Under the pieces are notes generated by a model. The model worked only from the letters and a program-made list of their open reading frames with translations, did not search any database and was not told the DNA's origin. A program made the position numbers and the translations under genes. Below are positions 46,385 through 55,872 of a stretch of DNA of 64,000 bases, piece by piece; position 1 is the first letter of the stretch; each line of letters opens with the position of its first letter. The stretch is from Campylobacter concisus (GTDB lineage Bacteria; Campylobacterota; Campylobacteria; Campylobacterales; Campylobacteraceae): assembly GCF_003048615.2 (NCBI RefSeq), contig NZ_CP049263.1:744001-808000 (forward strand), in the 5' to 3' direction.

Positions 46385-47199
46385 TTTTCTACCTTGTTTA
46401 AAGTGTAATTTATAGTATCATCCATGATTTGGATTACGCTCATAAATTTATCATAATTTAGCAAATAAATTCCTTGTGTTTGTGTTTCAAAATCGTTAAT
46501 TTTTAATTTCTTACCATAAAGTATGTTATTAATATCCCCAAAATACGTATTTTGCTCAATATTTAAAAAATTGCAAATATTTAAAAATTTTTCATTTTCA
46601 TAGCGAAATTTACCCTCGCTTACCCTCTTTAATGAGCTTAAAGTTACATTATAACCAACTTTTTGCCCAAAAATTTCTGCATAAGAGCGGATGTAACTCC
46701 CCTCACTTACACTTAAACGAAGTGTCAAAAAAGGGTGTGAATAATTCAAAATTTCACTCTCATAAATTTCCATTATCTCTGGCTTTAGCTCAAATTCTTC
46801 GCCGCTTCTTGCTAGCTTATAAGCTCTTGTGCCATTTACATGTTTGGCGCTAAATTTTGGCGGGATATAGCTTATCTTGCCAGTTAGCTCGCCTCTTATG
46901 GCTTCAAGTTTTTCTAAATTTAGCTCTTTTACATTTAAAATTTCAGTGATATTTTCATTATCCATGCTAGGACTGCTAGCCCCAAGCCAGATCGTCGCCT
47001 CATAGACCTTTGGGCTTTTGTCTAAAAATCTAAAAAATTTCGTATATGAGCCAAAAGCGACTATCAGACAGCCACTCGCAAATGGATCAAGCGTGCCCGA
47101 AAATCCAGCCTTTTTGACACCATATTTTCTCTTTAGTCGCCCTAAAAAGTGGTTTGAGCTCATGCCAGCTGGCTTGTTTGCCACGAAAATGGCGTTCAT
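46378..47199 (-). CDS. truB: tRNA pseudouridine(55) synthase TruB
   Basis: TruB converts U55 of the tRNA T loop to pseudouridine. The catalytic Asp is in GFSGTLDPFASGCLIV, and the KPAGMSSNHFLGRLKR segment and the SGSYIRSYAEIFG-like motif (here EGSYIRSYAEIFG) are present. The length is 273 residues. The C-terminal 60 residues differ from E. coli and may be specific to this group. It overlaps rep by 4 bases and csrA by 7. Confidence 0.94.
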   Translation of the reverse strand: MNAIFVANKPAGMSSNHFLGRLKRKYGVKKAGFSGTLDPFASGCLIVAFGSYTKFFRFLDKSPKVYEATIWLGASSPSMDNENITEILNVKELNLEKLEAIRGELTGKISYIPPKFSAKHVNGTRAYKLARSGEEFELKPEIMEIYESEILNYSHPFLTLRLSVSEGSYIRSYAEIFGQKVGYNVTLSSLKRVSEGKFRYENEKFLNICNFLNIEQNTYFGDINNILYGKKLKINDFETQTQGIYLLNYDKFMSVIQIMDDTINYTLNKVEKC

Positions 47200-49265
47200 A
47201 CGGCCTTTTCCACGAAGCTTGACATTATCTCTCTTACATTGCCACCAAAATTTATAGTCAGTTTAAACTCTTTTTTGATCTTGCTAACCGCGCTTACTCT
47301 GCCGATACCAAAAATTTTATGTTTAACAAGGTCGCCTTTTTTAAATTCATTGCTCTGTTCGATAACGAGCGAGCCATGCGTGATACCGCTCTCGCTTAAA
47401 AATCTACTCTTATTTAGCCTAGTGCGCTGACCTTTGTAAAAGCGAGAATTTGCAAAGCTTAGACTAAGTGTCCTTTTGGCCCTTGTTATCGCCACGTAAG
47501 CGAGCCTGCGCTCCTCTTCGATGTCGCTACCATCGCCAATGAGTGGGAAAAATCCCTCTTCAAGGCCGATCACAAAAAGGTGCTCAAACTCAAGACCCTT
47601 GCTCGCATGCACGCTCATGATGCTAATAGCCTCGTCGCTAATGCCGTCTTGCTCGCTTGTTAGCGTGATCTCGTTTAAAAACTCCTCCAGATCAAAGCTT
47701 GGATTTTGCTTGATCTGATCTTTTAAAACAGCGTAAAACTCGTCGATATTCGCCGCTCTTTCAGCACCATCTGGCAAGCTCTCGTAGTATTTTTTCACGC
47801 CAAATTTAGCTTCAAATTTATCTATGAGGTCAAAAACTGAGCTGCTTTCTTGAAGCTCTTTTAGGTTGTTTGCAAACTCAAGAAGGGCTGATTTTACCTT
47901 TTTACTAAAGGCTTCATCGTTATCAGAGATGTTTGAGATCGCCTCGAAAATGGAAATTTTGCCCTCAAATGCCATCTTTTCAAGCTTATCAAGGCTTACT
48001 TTACCAAGGCCGCGTTTTGGGCGGTTGATAATGCGTCTTATTGAAAAGTCATCGTTTGGATTGTTTATCAGCCTTAGGTAGCTTATGATATCTTTGATCT
48101 CGGCTCTTTCATAAAATTTAACGCCACCTACCATTTTATAGGCGATCTGCTCTTTGTTTAGCCCATCTTCAAGCGAGCGCGAGAGAGCGTTTATGCGGTA
48201 TAAGATAGCGATATCTTTTGCCTGCACGCCTTTGCTTAAAAGCTCTTTTATATTCTTTGCGATCTTGCCAGCCTCGACGCTCTCATCAAAGCTTTCTATT
48301 AAATTTACAGCTTCGCCTTCGCCCTTTGTGCCTACAAGCTTCTTGCCAAGGCGGTTGCGGTTATGATCTATCAGCTCGTTTGCAGCCTTTAGTATCGCCT
48401 CGCTCGAGCGGTAGTTGTGCTCAAGTCTGATGATCTTTACGTTGCTAAACTGATCTTTGAAATTTAAGATATTATCGATCTTCGCACCGCGCCAGCCATA
48501 AATACTTTGGTCATCATCGCCCACCACGCAGATGTTTTCGTGGCATAGGCAGAGTTTTTTTAGGAGCTTATACTGAAGATCGTTTGTGTCTTGATACTCA
48601 TCGACCATTATGTATTTGTAGCGGTTTGAAATTTCTCTAGCAAGATCTTCGTTTTCATCTAAAATTTTATATGTAAGTCCTAGTAAATCGTCAAAATCAA
48701 CAAGGTTATTTGCCTTTAAATAGTCTTCATATTTTTCATAAATTTGCGCTGCTTGCTTATAAAAGTTGTCCTTGCTTTTGTCAAATGAAGAGAAATTTGC
48801 ATTTTTATAGACCTCTTCGACGCTTAAAAGTGAGTTTTTGTAGTTTGAAATTTCACTTGACAAAATCGCCGTAGCGACTGGACTTTCAAAGCTTTTGATG
48901 ATGCGTTTTTTATCGTCTGTGTCGATTATTACGAAGTTGTTTTTTCTGTCAAGCTTTTCTATGTAGAGCTTTAAAAACAAAAGTCCAAATTTGTGAAATG
49001 TGCAAAGCAGCGGCGAGTAGTTTTTGCCACTTTGGCTTAGCATCGCCATGGCTCTGCTGCGCATCTCGTTGGCGGCTTTGTTTGTAAAAGTAAGAGTTAG
49101 CGTGTTTGCCGCGTCTATGCCGACCTCGCCGATGAGATAGGCAAGCCTAGTCGTGATAGTCTTTGTCTTGCCGCTGCCAGCACCTGCTAGTATGAGCATT
49201 GCACCGTCTATGTGGGTGGCTGCTTCGCGCTGGGCTTCGTTTAAATTTGATAGTAAATTTTCCAT
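47196..49265 (-). CDS. rep: UvrD/Rep-type ATP-dependent DNA helicase
   Basis: A superfamily 1 DNA helicase involved in replication restart or repair. Walker A is AGAGSGKT, motif II is VDEYQDTN, motif III is GDDDQSIYGWRGA, motif VI contains VAITRAKRTL. The ATG at 49265 gives MENLLSNLNEAQREAATH, the family start, and 689 residues; an earlier TTG at 49301 is possible but adds only a Lys-rich tail without motif. Rep, UvrD and PcrA cannot be told apart from motifs alone. It overlaps truB by 4 bases. Confidence 0.92.
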   Translation of the reverse strand: MENLLSNLNEAQREAATHIDGAMLILAGAGSGKTKTITTRLAYLIGEVGIDAANTLTLTFTNKAANEMRSRAMAMLSQSGKNYSPLLCTFHKFGLLFLKLYIEKLDRKNNFVIIDTDDKKRIIKSFESPVATAILSSEISNYKNSLLSVEEVYKNANFSSFDKSKDNFYKQAAQIYEKYEDYLKANNLVDFDDLLGLTYKILDENEDLAREISNRYKYIMVDEYQDTNDLQYKLLKKLCLCHENICVVGDDDQSIYGWRGAKIDNILNFKDQFSNVKIIRLEHNYRSSEAILKAANELIDHNRNRLGKKLVGTKGEGEAVNLIESFDESVEAGKIAKNIKELLSKGVQAKDIAILYRINALSRSLEDGLNKEQIAYKMVGGVKFYERAEIKDIISYLRLINNPNDDFSIRRIINRPKRGLGKVSLDKLEKMAFEGKISIFEAISNISDNDEAFSKKVKSALLEFANNLKELQESSSVFDLIDKFEAKFGVKKYYESLPDGAERAANIDEFYAVLKDQIKQNPSFDLEEFLNEITLTSEQDGISDEAISIMSVHASKGLEFEHLFVIGLEEGFFPLIGDGSDIEEERRLAYVAITRAKRTLSLSFANSRFYKGQRTRLNKSRFLSESGITHGSLVIEQSNEFKKGDLVKHKIFGIGRVSAVSKIKKEFKLTINFGGNVREIMSSFVEKAV

Positions 49266-49316
49266 TTTTCGCTTTTTAAATTTTCTTTTGATTTTAGCCA
49301 AAAATGCTTAAAATTA

Positions 49317-49766
49317 CTATTTTTTCTTAAATATATCTTTATTTTTTGGGTTTTGTAAAAAGACTGAGGCTGATTTTTTAGCGTGATCGACTTGCTTCTC
49401 TTTTGGCTTGTAAATGGAGAAATTTACAAGGATCGGGCTATTTTCAACCAAAATTTGAACCACCGCGCCAAGCGGAAACGATACCACTGAGGCAAAATTC
49501 TCACTACCAAAGCCAGCCTCAAAACTTAGCTCATCTTGCGTTAGCCTAGCACTTTCAAGCGTGTAGCCACCAAGTGAGAACATAATGACTGGCATGCTAA
49601 AGCTGCCACTTATCTCATCTGGCAAGCTAGGCTCAAAGCTAACTAGCGGCAAATTTGCCATAACTGAGAAATTTAGCCCCTTTTCAAGTAAAAAATCAAT
49701 GCACTCATAGACGTGCATCTTCATCAAAAGCGCAAATTTCTCATCGTCTAAAATTTCGTCTAACAT
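49317..49766 (-). CDS. Probable SspB-like ClpXP adaptor
   Basis: This 149-residue gene is usually annotated hypothetical in the genus. Its middle reads like the SspB fold: a first helix (YECIDFLLEKGL), an LPLVSFEPSLP strand region, then DELSFEAGFGSENFASVVSF and PLGAVVQILVEN. E. coli SspB has DEVRFNARFGGIPRQVSV followed by PLAAVLAIYAREN at the matching place. SspB delivers ssrA-tagged proteins to ClpXP. The C-terminal tail is Lys-rich and lacks the E. coli ClpX-docking end. It lies 1 base after pepF and in the same direction as smpB. Confidence for the fold is moderate, for the function lower. Confidence 0.65.
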   Translation of the reverse strand: MLDEILDDEKFALLMKMHVYECIDFLLEKGLNFSVMANLPLVSFEPSLPDEISGSFSMPVIMFSLGGYTLESARLTQDELSFEAGFGSENFASVVSFPLGAVVQILVENSPILVNFSIYKPKEKQVDHAKKSASVFLQNPKNKDIFKKK

Positions 49767-49767
49767 C

Positions 49768-51489
49768 TTAATCCTTTGAAATTTCTAAAAACTCATCTAC
49801 TAGCTTTATAACCTCGTTTATACCGATCTGCCAGAAATTTTTATCATCTATGTCAAAGCCAAATTTACCCACAAGCTCCCTTGGGCTAAGACTCCCGCCA
49901 AGGCTCAAAAACTCGGTGTAAATTTCAACGAAATTTTCGCATTTACCGCTTTTGTAAAGCCCAAAAAGTGCAAGCACAAGAAGCTGCGCGTAAGAGTAGG
50001 CGTAGCAGTAAAATGGCGTGTGGATGAAGTGCGGGATGTAGCTCCACCAAATTTTGTAGTAGTCATTTAGTGTGACGCTTTTGCCAAACATCTTTTTGCT
50101 CTCTCTTAGCCAAATTTTATTTAGCTCATCTAGGCTGATCTCGCCCTCGTGTGCGTGCACAGCCCTTTCAAAGGTGGTGAAATTTATCTGGCGGTAAAGC
50201 GTGGCAAATATATCCTCGATCTTGCCAGCGAGCAGTGAAATTTTCTCTTTTTTGCTAAGGCCATCTTTTACGTGGTCAAAAACTAGCATCTCGCAAAAGA
50301 CTGAAGCCGTCTCAGCCGTGGTTAGTGGGGTGTCTGAGTTTAGGTAGCTTACATTATAAGAGAGCTTTTGATGCACAGCGTGGCCAAGCTCGTGGGCTAG
50401 CGTGAAAAGATCTCTTCGCTGGTTTGTGTGATTTAGCAAAACATAAGGATGTGTGTCGCTTGATCCTGAGTGAGAAAATGCTCCACCTCGCTTGTTTGGC
50501 GCTGGATAAACGTCGATCCAGCCGTCACTAAAAGCGCTTTTAGCTATATCTCCAAATTTAGGTGAAAATGTCCCAAACGCCTTTAAAACTATCTTTTTGC
50601 ACTCATCAAATTTATACTCGCCCTCACTGCTAAGAGGCGCGTATCTATCGTAATCATAAAGCTTTTTAAGGCCTAAAATCTTTCTTTTTCGCTCGTAAAA
50701 TTTAGAGACTAAATCGAAATTTTTCTCAGTTACAGCGATGAGCGAATCAACGCTTTTTTTAGTGATTTGATTTTCAAGGTGTCTTGGCTCTTCAGGAAGC
50801 TTGAAATTTCGTAGCTCGCAGCTTGTTTTTAGATCAGTTTTTATCATATTATATATGTAGCCAAGAAGGTGCTGGTGCTTGCTAAGCTCGTTTGAAAGGC
50901 TTTTAGCAGCCAGTTTTCGCACGCTTTGGTCGCTCTCATGAAGCTTGGCTAAAATCTCTTCTTCATTTAAAAGCTCGCCTTTAAATTTAAACCTCATCTT
51001 GCTCATGCTCTCATCAAAAAGCCTTGAAAAGCCCTCAGCTCCAGTGCTTGCTGTGCGAAGTAGCACTCTCTCTTCTGCAACGCTTAGCTGGTGCGGTTTT
51101 GCTTTGGCGAGGTTGCTTAGATAGTAGCCATATTTTTTAGAGCTTTTGATGATCTCTTCTTGTTTTTTAGGGCTAAATTCATTAAATTTGATCTCAAAAA
51201 ATATCAAATTTTCATTTGCTTTTGTCGCTATCTCATCGATCTTTGCGTAAAATGCGCCCTTGCTTGTATCTTTGGCAAAATTTAAAAAAGCATAAGTCAT
51301 TACTTTTGAAATTTTAGCTATCAAGCTTTCATATTCGCCAAATGCTTTTAAAAACTCGTCTGTTTTTAAATTTTCATAAATTTCAAGGTATTTATCTTTA
51401 AATTTCTCGCACTCTTTTTGTAAATTTAGTGCGTTTTGCTCGCACTCTTTTTCGTTTGCAAAAAGTGCTTTTAGATCCCAAATTTGCAT
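49768..51489 (-). CDS. pepF: Oligoendopeptidase F (M3 family metallopeptidase)
   Basis: PepF cleaves medium-size peptides in the cytoplasm. The zinc motif HELGH is at 366-370 within FTLAHELGHAVHQ, and the third ligand Glu is expected in the TAETASVFCEMLVF segment. The length of 573 residues is normal. There is no signal peptide. It is the first gene of the pepF-sspB-like-rep-truB-csrA-ispE-smpB string and is separated from sstT by a long hairpin. Confidence 0.94.
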   Translation of the reverse strand: MQIWDLKALFANEKECEQNALNLQKECEKFKDKYLEIYENLKTDEFLKAFGEYESLIAKISKVMTYAFLNFAKDTSKGAFYAKIDEIATKANENLIFFEIKFNEFSPKKQEEIIKSSKKYGYYLSNLAKAKPHQLSVAEERVLLRTASTGAEGFSRLFDESMSKMRFKFKGELLNEEEILAKLHESDQSVRKLAAKSLSNELSKHQHLLGYIYNMIKTDLKTSCELRNFKLPEEPRHLENQITKKSVDSLIAVTEKNFDLVSKFYERKRKILGLKKLYDYDRYAPLSSEGEYKFDECKKIVLKAFGTFSPKFGDIAKSAFSDGWIDVYPAPNKRGGAFSHSGSSDTHPYVLLNHTNQRRDLFTLAHELGHAVHQKLSYNVSYLNSDTPLTTAETASVFCEMLVFDHVKDGLSKKEKISLLAGKIEDIFATLYRQINFTTFERAVHAHEGEISLDELNKIWLRESKKMFGKSVTLNDYYKIWWSYIPHFIHTPFYCYAYSYAQLLVLALFGLYKSGKCENFVEIYTEFLSLGGSLSPRELVGKFGFDIDDKNFWQIGINEVIKLVDEFLEISKD

Positions 51490-51535
51490 ATTTATCCTTT
51501 AAATTTTTGGGACATTTTACAAAAAAATGGATAAA

Positions 51536-51572
51536 AGTAAAATTTCAGCCAAAATTTAGCTGAAATTTTACT
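51536..51572 (-). terminator. Terminator after sstT
   Basis: A perfect 14-bp inverted repeat AGTAAAATTTCAGC / GCTGAAATTTTACT with a 9-base loop lies between the sstT stop and pepF. On the minus strand it is followed by TTTTATCCATTTTTTT. It should end the sstT transcript. Confidence 0.75.
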
Positions 51573-51577
51573 GAGGA

Positions 51578-52945
51578 TTATTCTGAAGTCTCTGAGGCTA
51601 CGGCTGTAAAAAGCACGTCTGATGAGCTATTTAACGCAGTTTCAACTGAATCTTGGATGACGCCTATCGTAAAGCCAACTGTTACAAATTGCATAGCGAT
51701 GTCATTGCCGATACCAAAAAGTCCGCACGCTAATGGCACTAGAAGCAGTGAGCCGCCAGCCACGCCAGATGCGCCGCATGCGCCAAGGGCTGAGATGAAG
51801 CATAGAAGTAGTGCATCGCCAAATGTAACTGTGATAGATGGGATAGAATTTACCGCAGTAAGCGCTAAGATACTAATAGTAACTGCCGCACCGCCCATGT
51901 TTATGGTGGCTCCTAGTGGGATAGAGATCGAGTAGAGCTCCTCTTTTAGTCCAAGCTTTTTGCAAAGCGCCATATTTACTGGGATGTTTGCAGCTGAACT
52001 TCTTGTAAAAAACGCTGAGATCGCGCTCTCTTTTAGGCAGATCATAACAAGTGGATAAGGATTTTTCTTAGTTAGTGCAAAAACCATCGCTGGATAGACG
52101 ATAAATGCCACAACAAGCATCGCTCCAACAAGAACTAAGATCAGTTTTAGATATCCTGCAAGTGCCTCAAATCCAGTATCATGAATGCTGATAGCAACCA
52201 TACCAAAGATACCAAACGGAGCTAGTCTAATTATAAATTTAACGATATGAGTTACGCCGTCGCTTATATCTTTAAATACTTTTTTGGTCTCAGGTGTAGC
52301 ATATCTCATAGCGATACCACCACCTATCGCCCAAGTGATGATGCCTATATAGTTTCCGTTTGCTAGAGCGGTTATCGGATTTTCGACCATTTTATAGATA
52401 AGGTCTTTTAGCACATTTGTGATGCCTTGAGGTGCTGACATATCAGCGCTTTGCAGACCTTTTAGCGGTATCTCGATAGGAAATAAAAAGCTTGCAATAA
52501 CCGCCACAACAGCTGCTAAAAATGTGCCCACAAGATAGAGTGTGATGATCTTTTGCATGCCTTTTGTATGACCAAAATCTTTTAAAATGATAGAGGTTGC
52601 AACTAGGACAAAAACAAGAATAGGTGCGATCGCTTTTAAAGCGCCTTTAAACAAATCTCCTAAAACTGAGACTGAAGCAGCGATAGAATCAGCCGAACTA
52701 GCCTTTTCTTTGGCCTCATCAAGCTGTTTTGCTTCATCTTGGCTAAGGCGAGTTTTTATGACTTCATCTACGCTTAAGCCACTCTCTTTTTGGATGGTTT
52801 GAATTTTAGCTGAGATTTGGTTGTAAGGGGTTGCTTGATAATGTGTGTAAAAGCCAACTAGGGCACCTAGGATGATACCAACTAAAATTTGAACGATCAA
52901 ATTTCCATCGGCGTATCTTCTTGCAATGTTTTTAAACATATTCAT
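51578..52945 (-). CDS. sstT: Sodium:dicarboxylate-type symporter (SstT-like)
   Basis: The protein belongs to the DAACS family (sodium-coupled amino acid/dicarboxylate symporters), with about 8 helices and two re-entrant loops. Family signatures are the serine-rich [15 protein letters not shown] loop and the substrate-binding segment [13 protein letters not shown]. It is 455 residues. The residues most resemble serine/threonine transporter SstT, and I use that name with some caution. An extra charged periplasmic loop (about 35-75) is present near the N terminus. It is monocistronic and divergent from metK. Confidence 0.85.
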   Translation of the reverse strand: MNMFKNIARRYADGNLIVQILVGIILGALVGFYTHYQATPYNQISAKIQTIQKESGLSVDEVIKTRLSQDEAKQLDEAKEKASSADSIAASVSVLGDLFKGALKAIAPILVFVLVATSIILKDFGHTKGMQKIITLYLVGTFLAAVVAVIASFLFPIEIPLKGLQSADMSAPQGITNVLKDLIYKMVENPITALANGNYIGIITWAIGGGIAMRYATPETKKVFKDISDGVTHIVKFIIRLAPFGIFGMVAISIHDTGFEALAGYLKLILVLVGAMLVVAFIVYPAMVFALTKKNPYPLVMICLKESAISAFFTRSSAANIPVNMALCKKLGLKEELYSISIPLGATINMGGAAVTISILALTAVNSIPSITVTFGDALLLCFISALGACGASGVAGGSLLLVPLACGLFGIGNDIAMQFVTVGFTIGVIQDSVETALNSSSDVLFTAVASETSE

Positions 52946-53044
52946 TTGACACCTTAATAAATTAGTTTTTTGTTGATTCTAGCTAAATGATTTTTAAATA
53001 TAAAGAAATTTAAAAAGATTAATTCGCTTTTTATATAGATTTGT

Positions 53045-53050
53045 TACAAT
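53045..53050 (+). promoter_or_regulatory. -10 element of the metK promoter
   Basis: TACAAT lies 33 bases before metK, after a T-rich stretch (TTTTTATATAGATTTG). The 138-base divergent region should also hold the sstT promoter, which I cannot place. Confidence 0.45.
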
Positions 53051-53083
53051 TGCACGAAAATTTAACCAAGGAAAAGGACGAAA

Positions 53084-54289
53084 ATGTATCTATTTACTTC
53101 TGAAGTTGTAAGTCCAGGTCATCCAGATAAATGCGCTGATATTATTGCTGATAGTATTGTTGATACTATCTTAACGCAAGATCCAAATGGACGCGTCGCA
53201 AGCGAAGTTTTTGTAGCTGGAAAAAATATAGTAATAGGTGGAGAGATAAACTCAAAGGTAAAACTCTCTTATAAAGACTATGAAAAGATCGTAAAAGACG
53301 CTCTTGCGCATATTGGATATGACGGAAAGAGCAACTTTACAAAAGAGCAGTGCTTGCATCCAGACGATATCGAGGTCAAAGTTTGCTTAAATCAACAAAG
53401 TCCAGATATAAATCAAGGCGTTGATCAAAGTGACGGCGAGATCGGAGCAGGTGATCAAGGCATCATGTTTGGCTTTGCAAGTTGCGAGGCGAAAGAATTT
53501 ATGCCAGCAGCTATAACTTACGCAAGAATGCTTTGTGAAAAAGTATATAAATTTGCCAAAGCAAACCCTGATAAACTTGGTGTTGATATAAAAACTCAAG
53601 TTACGATTGATTACGGCAGTAAAGACAACTTTGAAAACTGCAAACCTCAAAGCATCCACACTATCGTCGTATCTGCTCCTTGCGTGGAGAGCATGAAGAT
53701 AGAAGAGCTTCGCGCACTAATACAAAATTTAATAGACGAAACTGGCCTTCCAAAAGAGCTATATAATAAAGAAAAAACGATCATCTATATAAATCCAACA
53801 GGCAGATATGTAAATCACAGCTCACTTCACGATAGTGGCCTAACAGGCAGAAAACTAATCGTCGATAGCTTTGGCGGATATAGCCCAATAGGTGGCGGCG
53901 CTCAGTCAAGTAAGGACTACACAAAGGTTGATCGCAGCGGACTTTACGCAGCGCGCTGGATAGCTAAAAACATAGTCGCAGCTGGCCTTGCTAAAAAATG
54001 TATCGTTCAGATAAGCTATGCAATAGGCGTTGCAAAGCCAACTTCAGTTAGTGTTGATACTATGGGAACTCACGCAAACGGCGTAAATGACGATATGCTT
54101 TCAAATTTTGTAAGCGAGCATTTTTCTCTAACACCTCGCTGGATAACAAATAAATTTGGTCTTGATAAACCAAGTAAAGAGACATTTTTATATGCAAAAG
54201 TAGCTGCAAAAGGTCAAGTGGGAAATGCAAAATACCCTTGGGAAAAGCTTGATGCGGTTGATACTTTCAAGGCTTTACTAAAAAAATAA
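53084..54289 (+). CDS. metK: S-adenosylmethionine synthase
   Basis: MetK makes S-adenosylmethionine from methionine and ATP. Motifs include GHPDKCAD near the N terminus, GAGDQGIMFG, and a modified glycine loop GGGAQSSKDYTKVDRS in place of the commoner GGGAFSGKD. The length of 401 residues is normal. It is alone on the plus strand between two minus-strand genes; its 3' end shares a bidirectional terminator with lnt. Product SAM also serves the radical SAM enzyme HemN in this window. Confidence 0.97.
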   Translation: MYLFTSEVVSPGHPDKCADIIADSIVDTILTQDPNGRVASEVFVAGKNIVIGGEINSKVKLSYKDYEKIVKDALAHIGYDGKSNFTKEQCLHPDDIEVKVCLNQQSPDINQGVDQSDGEIGAGDQGIMFGFASCEAKEFMPAAITYARMLCEKVYKFAKANPDKLGVDIKTQVTIDYGSKDNFENCKPQSIHTIVVSAPCVESMKIEELRALIQNLIDETGLPKELYNKEKTIIYINPTGRYVNHSSLHDSGLTGRKLIVDSFGGYSPIGGGAQSSKDYTKVDRSGLYAARWIAKNIVAAGLAKKCIVQISYAIGVAKPTSVSVDTMGTHANGVNDDMLSNFVSEHFSLTPRWITNKFGLDKPSKETFLYAKVAAKGQVGNAKYPWEKLDAVDTFKALLKK

Positions 54290-54294
54290 TCAAA

Positions 54295-54321
54295 AAAGTG
54301 GCTTTATCTAAAAGCCACTTT
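54295..54321 (+). terminator. Bidirectional terminator between metK and lnt
   Basis: A perfect 11-bp inverted repeat AAAGTGGCTTT / AAAGCCACTTT with loop ATCTA starts 6 bases after metK. It is flanked by A-runs on the left and T-rich bases on the right, so it can end both convergent transcripts. Confidence 0.8.
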
Positions 54322-54331
54322 AAAATTTCTT

Positions 54332-55627
54332 TTAAAACTCATCCCAAAACGCTTTTTTAGGCTTTATGATCTCACTTTTTGAACCATTTACGCTGTGATA
54401 GACTGCTTTATTATACTTTGTAACAAGGTGTTTTATAAGTACTCTTTGAAGCACAGGCTCGCTACTTGGCACAAACCAGCCGTTGTTTGTGATAGCAACG
54501 ACCACGTCAAATTCGCCCTTATAAAGCTCCTCTCTTGTTGCCTCGTAGCAGATGGCGTTTCTGATCTTAACTCTGTCTATCTCATAGTCACTAAAATTTT
54601 CAGCTTTTTTAAAGTCACTAGCTCCGCCAAAAAATAGCTTATTTACGGCATCTTGCATAAATTTTGGCAGAGGAATTTCTTCTCCAAATGGCACTAAAAA
54701 TTTCTTATCCATTCGCCTTAGAGTGCCATCTTGAAACAAAAATGCAGAGTTATAAATTTGCTTATTTTCATAGGCAAGTGCGCCAGCTACGATGGTTATC
54801 TTTTTTGAAAGCTCTTTTAGCTCATCAACAAGCAGTGGCTCGTTTGTCATAAATAATGGAAATGCGCTCTCGGGCAGCACGATGAGGCGTTTTTGCTCGG
54901 CGATAGCACTATTGATGAGGTCTAAATTTTCATTTGTAAATTTCATACGCAAGCTTTTATCCCAGCGCACTCTTTGAGCGACATCGGTATTTACTAGCTC
55001 CACGTCAAATGGCAGAGTTTTTGCCTCGCTACTTTTAAACTGCAAAGCGGCGATCAGGCAGATAAAAGCTAGGATAAATTTAAAAATTTTGCCTTTTAAA
55101 CTCAAAGAAATAGCCGTTAAAAATATAAATATAAGCCCTCTAGTATTTGGCTCAAAAGCCCCTAAAACAAGCGTTGCCTCAAGGTTAAACCAGTTAAAAC
55201 CAAATGGATGCACGTAGCTTATTAAAAATAGTAAAACGGCTCTTAGTGCTACAAAGCTTGGAAAAGAGGCTATCCAAAATAAAAGCCCATAAACAAGGGC
55301 TATAAAGAGGATGACAAATGGTATAAGCCAGACTAGTTCGTAGTAGATAAAGCTAAAGCCGATCCAGTAAAACCACAAAATTCCAGTGAAAAATCCAGCC
55401 GCAAAAAAGCCAGCTCTGCTTAAATTTATGATGACGAAAATTCCAGCTAGCGTGAGAAAAGGTGAGATGAAATTTAAAATTTGATTTTCAGCCATAGCTA
55501 AAAAAATGAAATTAGAAAGCAAAAAAGCACCGACAAAGGCTTTTATTATAATTTTAGTGCTAAAATGTCCGTTTAAAAATCTTACAAATAAGGAAATCCA
55601 TGCAAAACGCTGATTTTTTAACATCAT
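54332..55627 (-). CDS. lnt: Apolipoprotein N-acyltransferase
   Basis: Lnt adds the third acyl chain to lipoproteins at the periplasmic side of the inner membrane. The N-terminal half has about 6-7 membrane helices; the C-terminal half is a nitrilase-type domain with the triad Glu (in IVLPESAFPLF), Lys (MDKKFLVPFGEE) and Cys (RNAICYEATREE). The total of 431 residues is shorter than E. coli Lnt (512), as usual here. The ATG at 55627 makes the first 28 bases overlap yajC on the other strand; a later non-ATG start is possible. Several lipoproteins in this window would be its substrates. Confidence 0.9.
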   Translation of the reverse strand: MMLKNQRFAWISLFVRFLNGHFSTKIIIKAFVGAFLLSNFIFLAMAENQILNFISPFLTLAGIFVIINLSRAGFFAAGFFTGILWFYWIGFSFIYYELVWLIPFVILFIALVYGLLFWIASFPSFVALRAVLLFLISYVHPFGFNWFNLEATLVLGAFEPNTRGLIFIFLTAISLSLKGKIFKFILAFICLIAALQFKSSEAKTLPFDVELVNTDVAQRVRWDKSLRMKFTNENLDLINSAIAEQKRLIVLPESAFPLFMTNEPLLVDELKELSKKITIVAGALAYENKQIYNSAFLFQDGTLRRMDKKFLVPFGEEIPLPKFMQDAVNKLFFGGASDFKKAENFSDYEIDRVKIRNAICYEATREELYKGEFDVVVAITNNGWFVPSSEPVLQRVLIKHLVTKYNKAVYHSVNGSKSEIIKPKKAFWDEF

Positions 55628-55872
55628 TACTACCTCTTGTTGTGCTTTTCGCCATATTTTACTTTTTGGTTATCAGACCTCAACAAAAACAACAAAAAGC
55701 TCACGCAGCAATGCTTGCAGCTCTTGACAAAGGCGATAAGATAGTAACTAATGGCGGACTTATATGCGAAGTGATTAAAGCCGAAAATGATTTTATCAAA
55801 GTTAAACTTAACGATGATGTAATCGTTCGTATAGCACGTGAGTTTGTAGCTAAAAAGATCGAAGATAAATAA
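55600..55872 (+). CDS. yajC: Preprotein translocase accessory subunit YajC
   Basis: YajC associates with SecDF at the translocon. The 90-residue protein has one membrane helix (about 9-27) followed by the conserved FLVIRPQQKQQKAHAAML segment and a small KOW-like domain with GDKIVTNGG. It starts on the plus strand within the first codons of the divergent lnt gene as annotated. Its TAA shares one base with the secD ATG. Confidence 0.94.
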   Translation: MQNADFLTSLLPLVVLFAIFYFLVIRPQQKQQKAHAAMLAALDKGDKIVTNGGLICEVIKAENDFIKVKLNDDVIVRIAREFVAKKIEDK

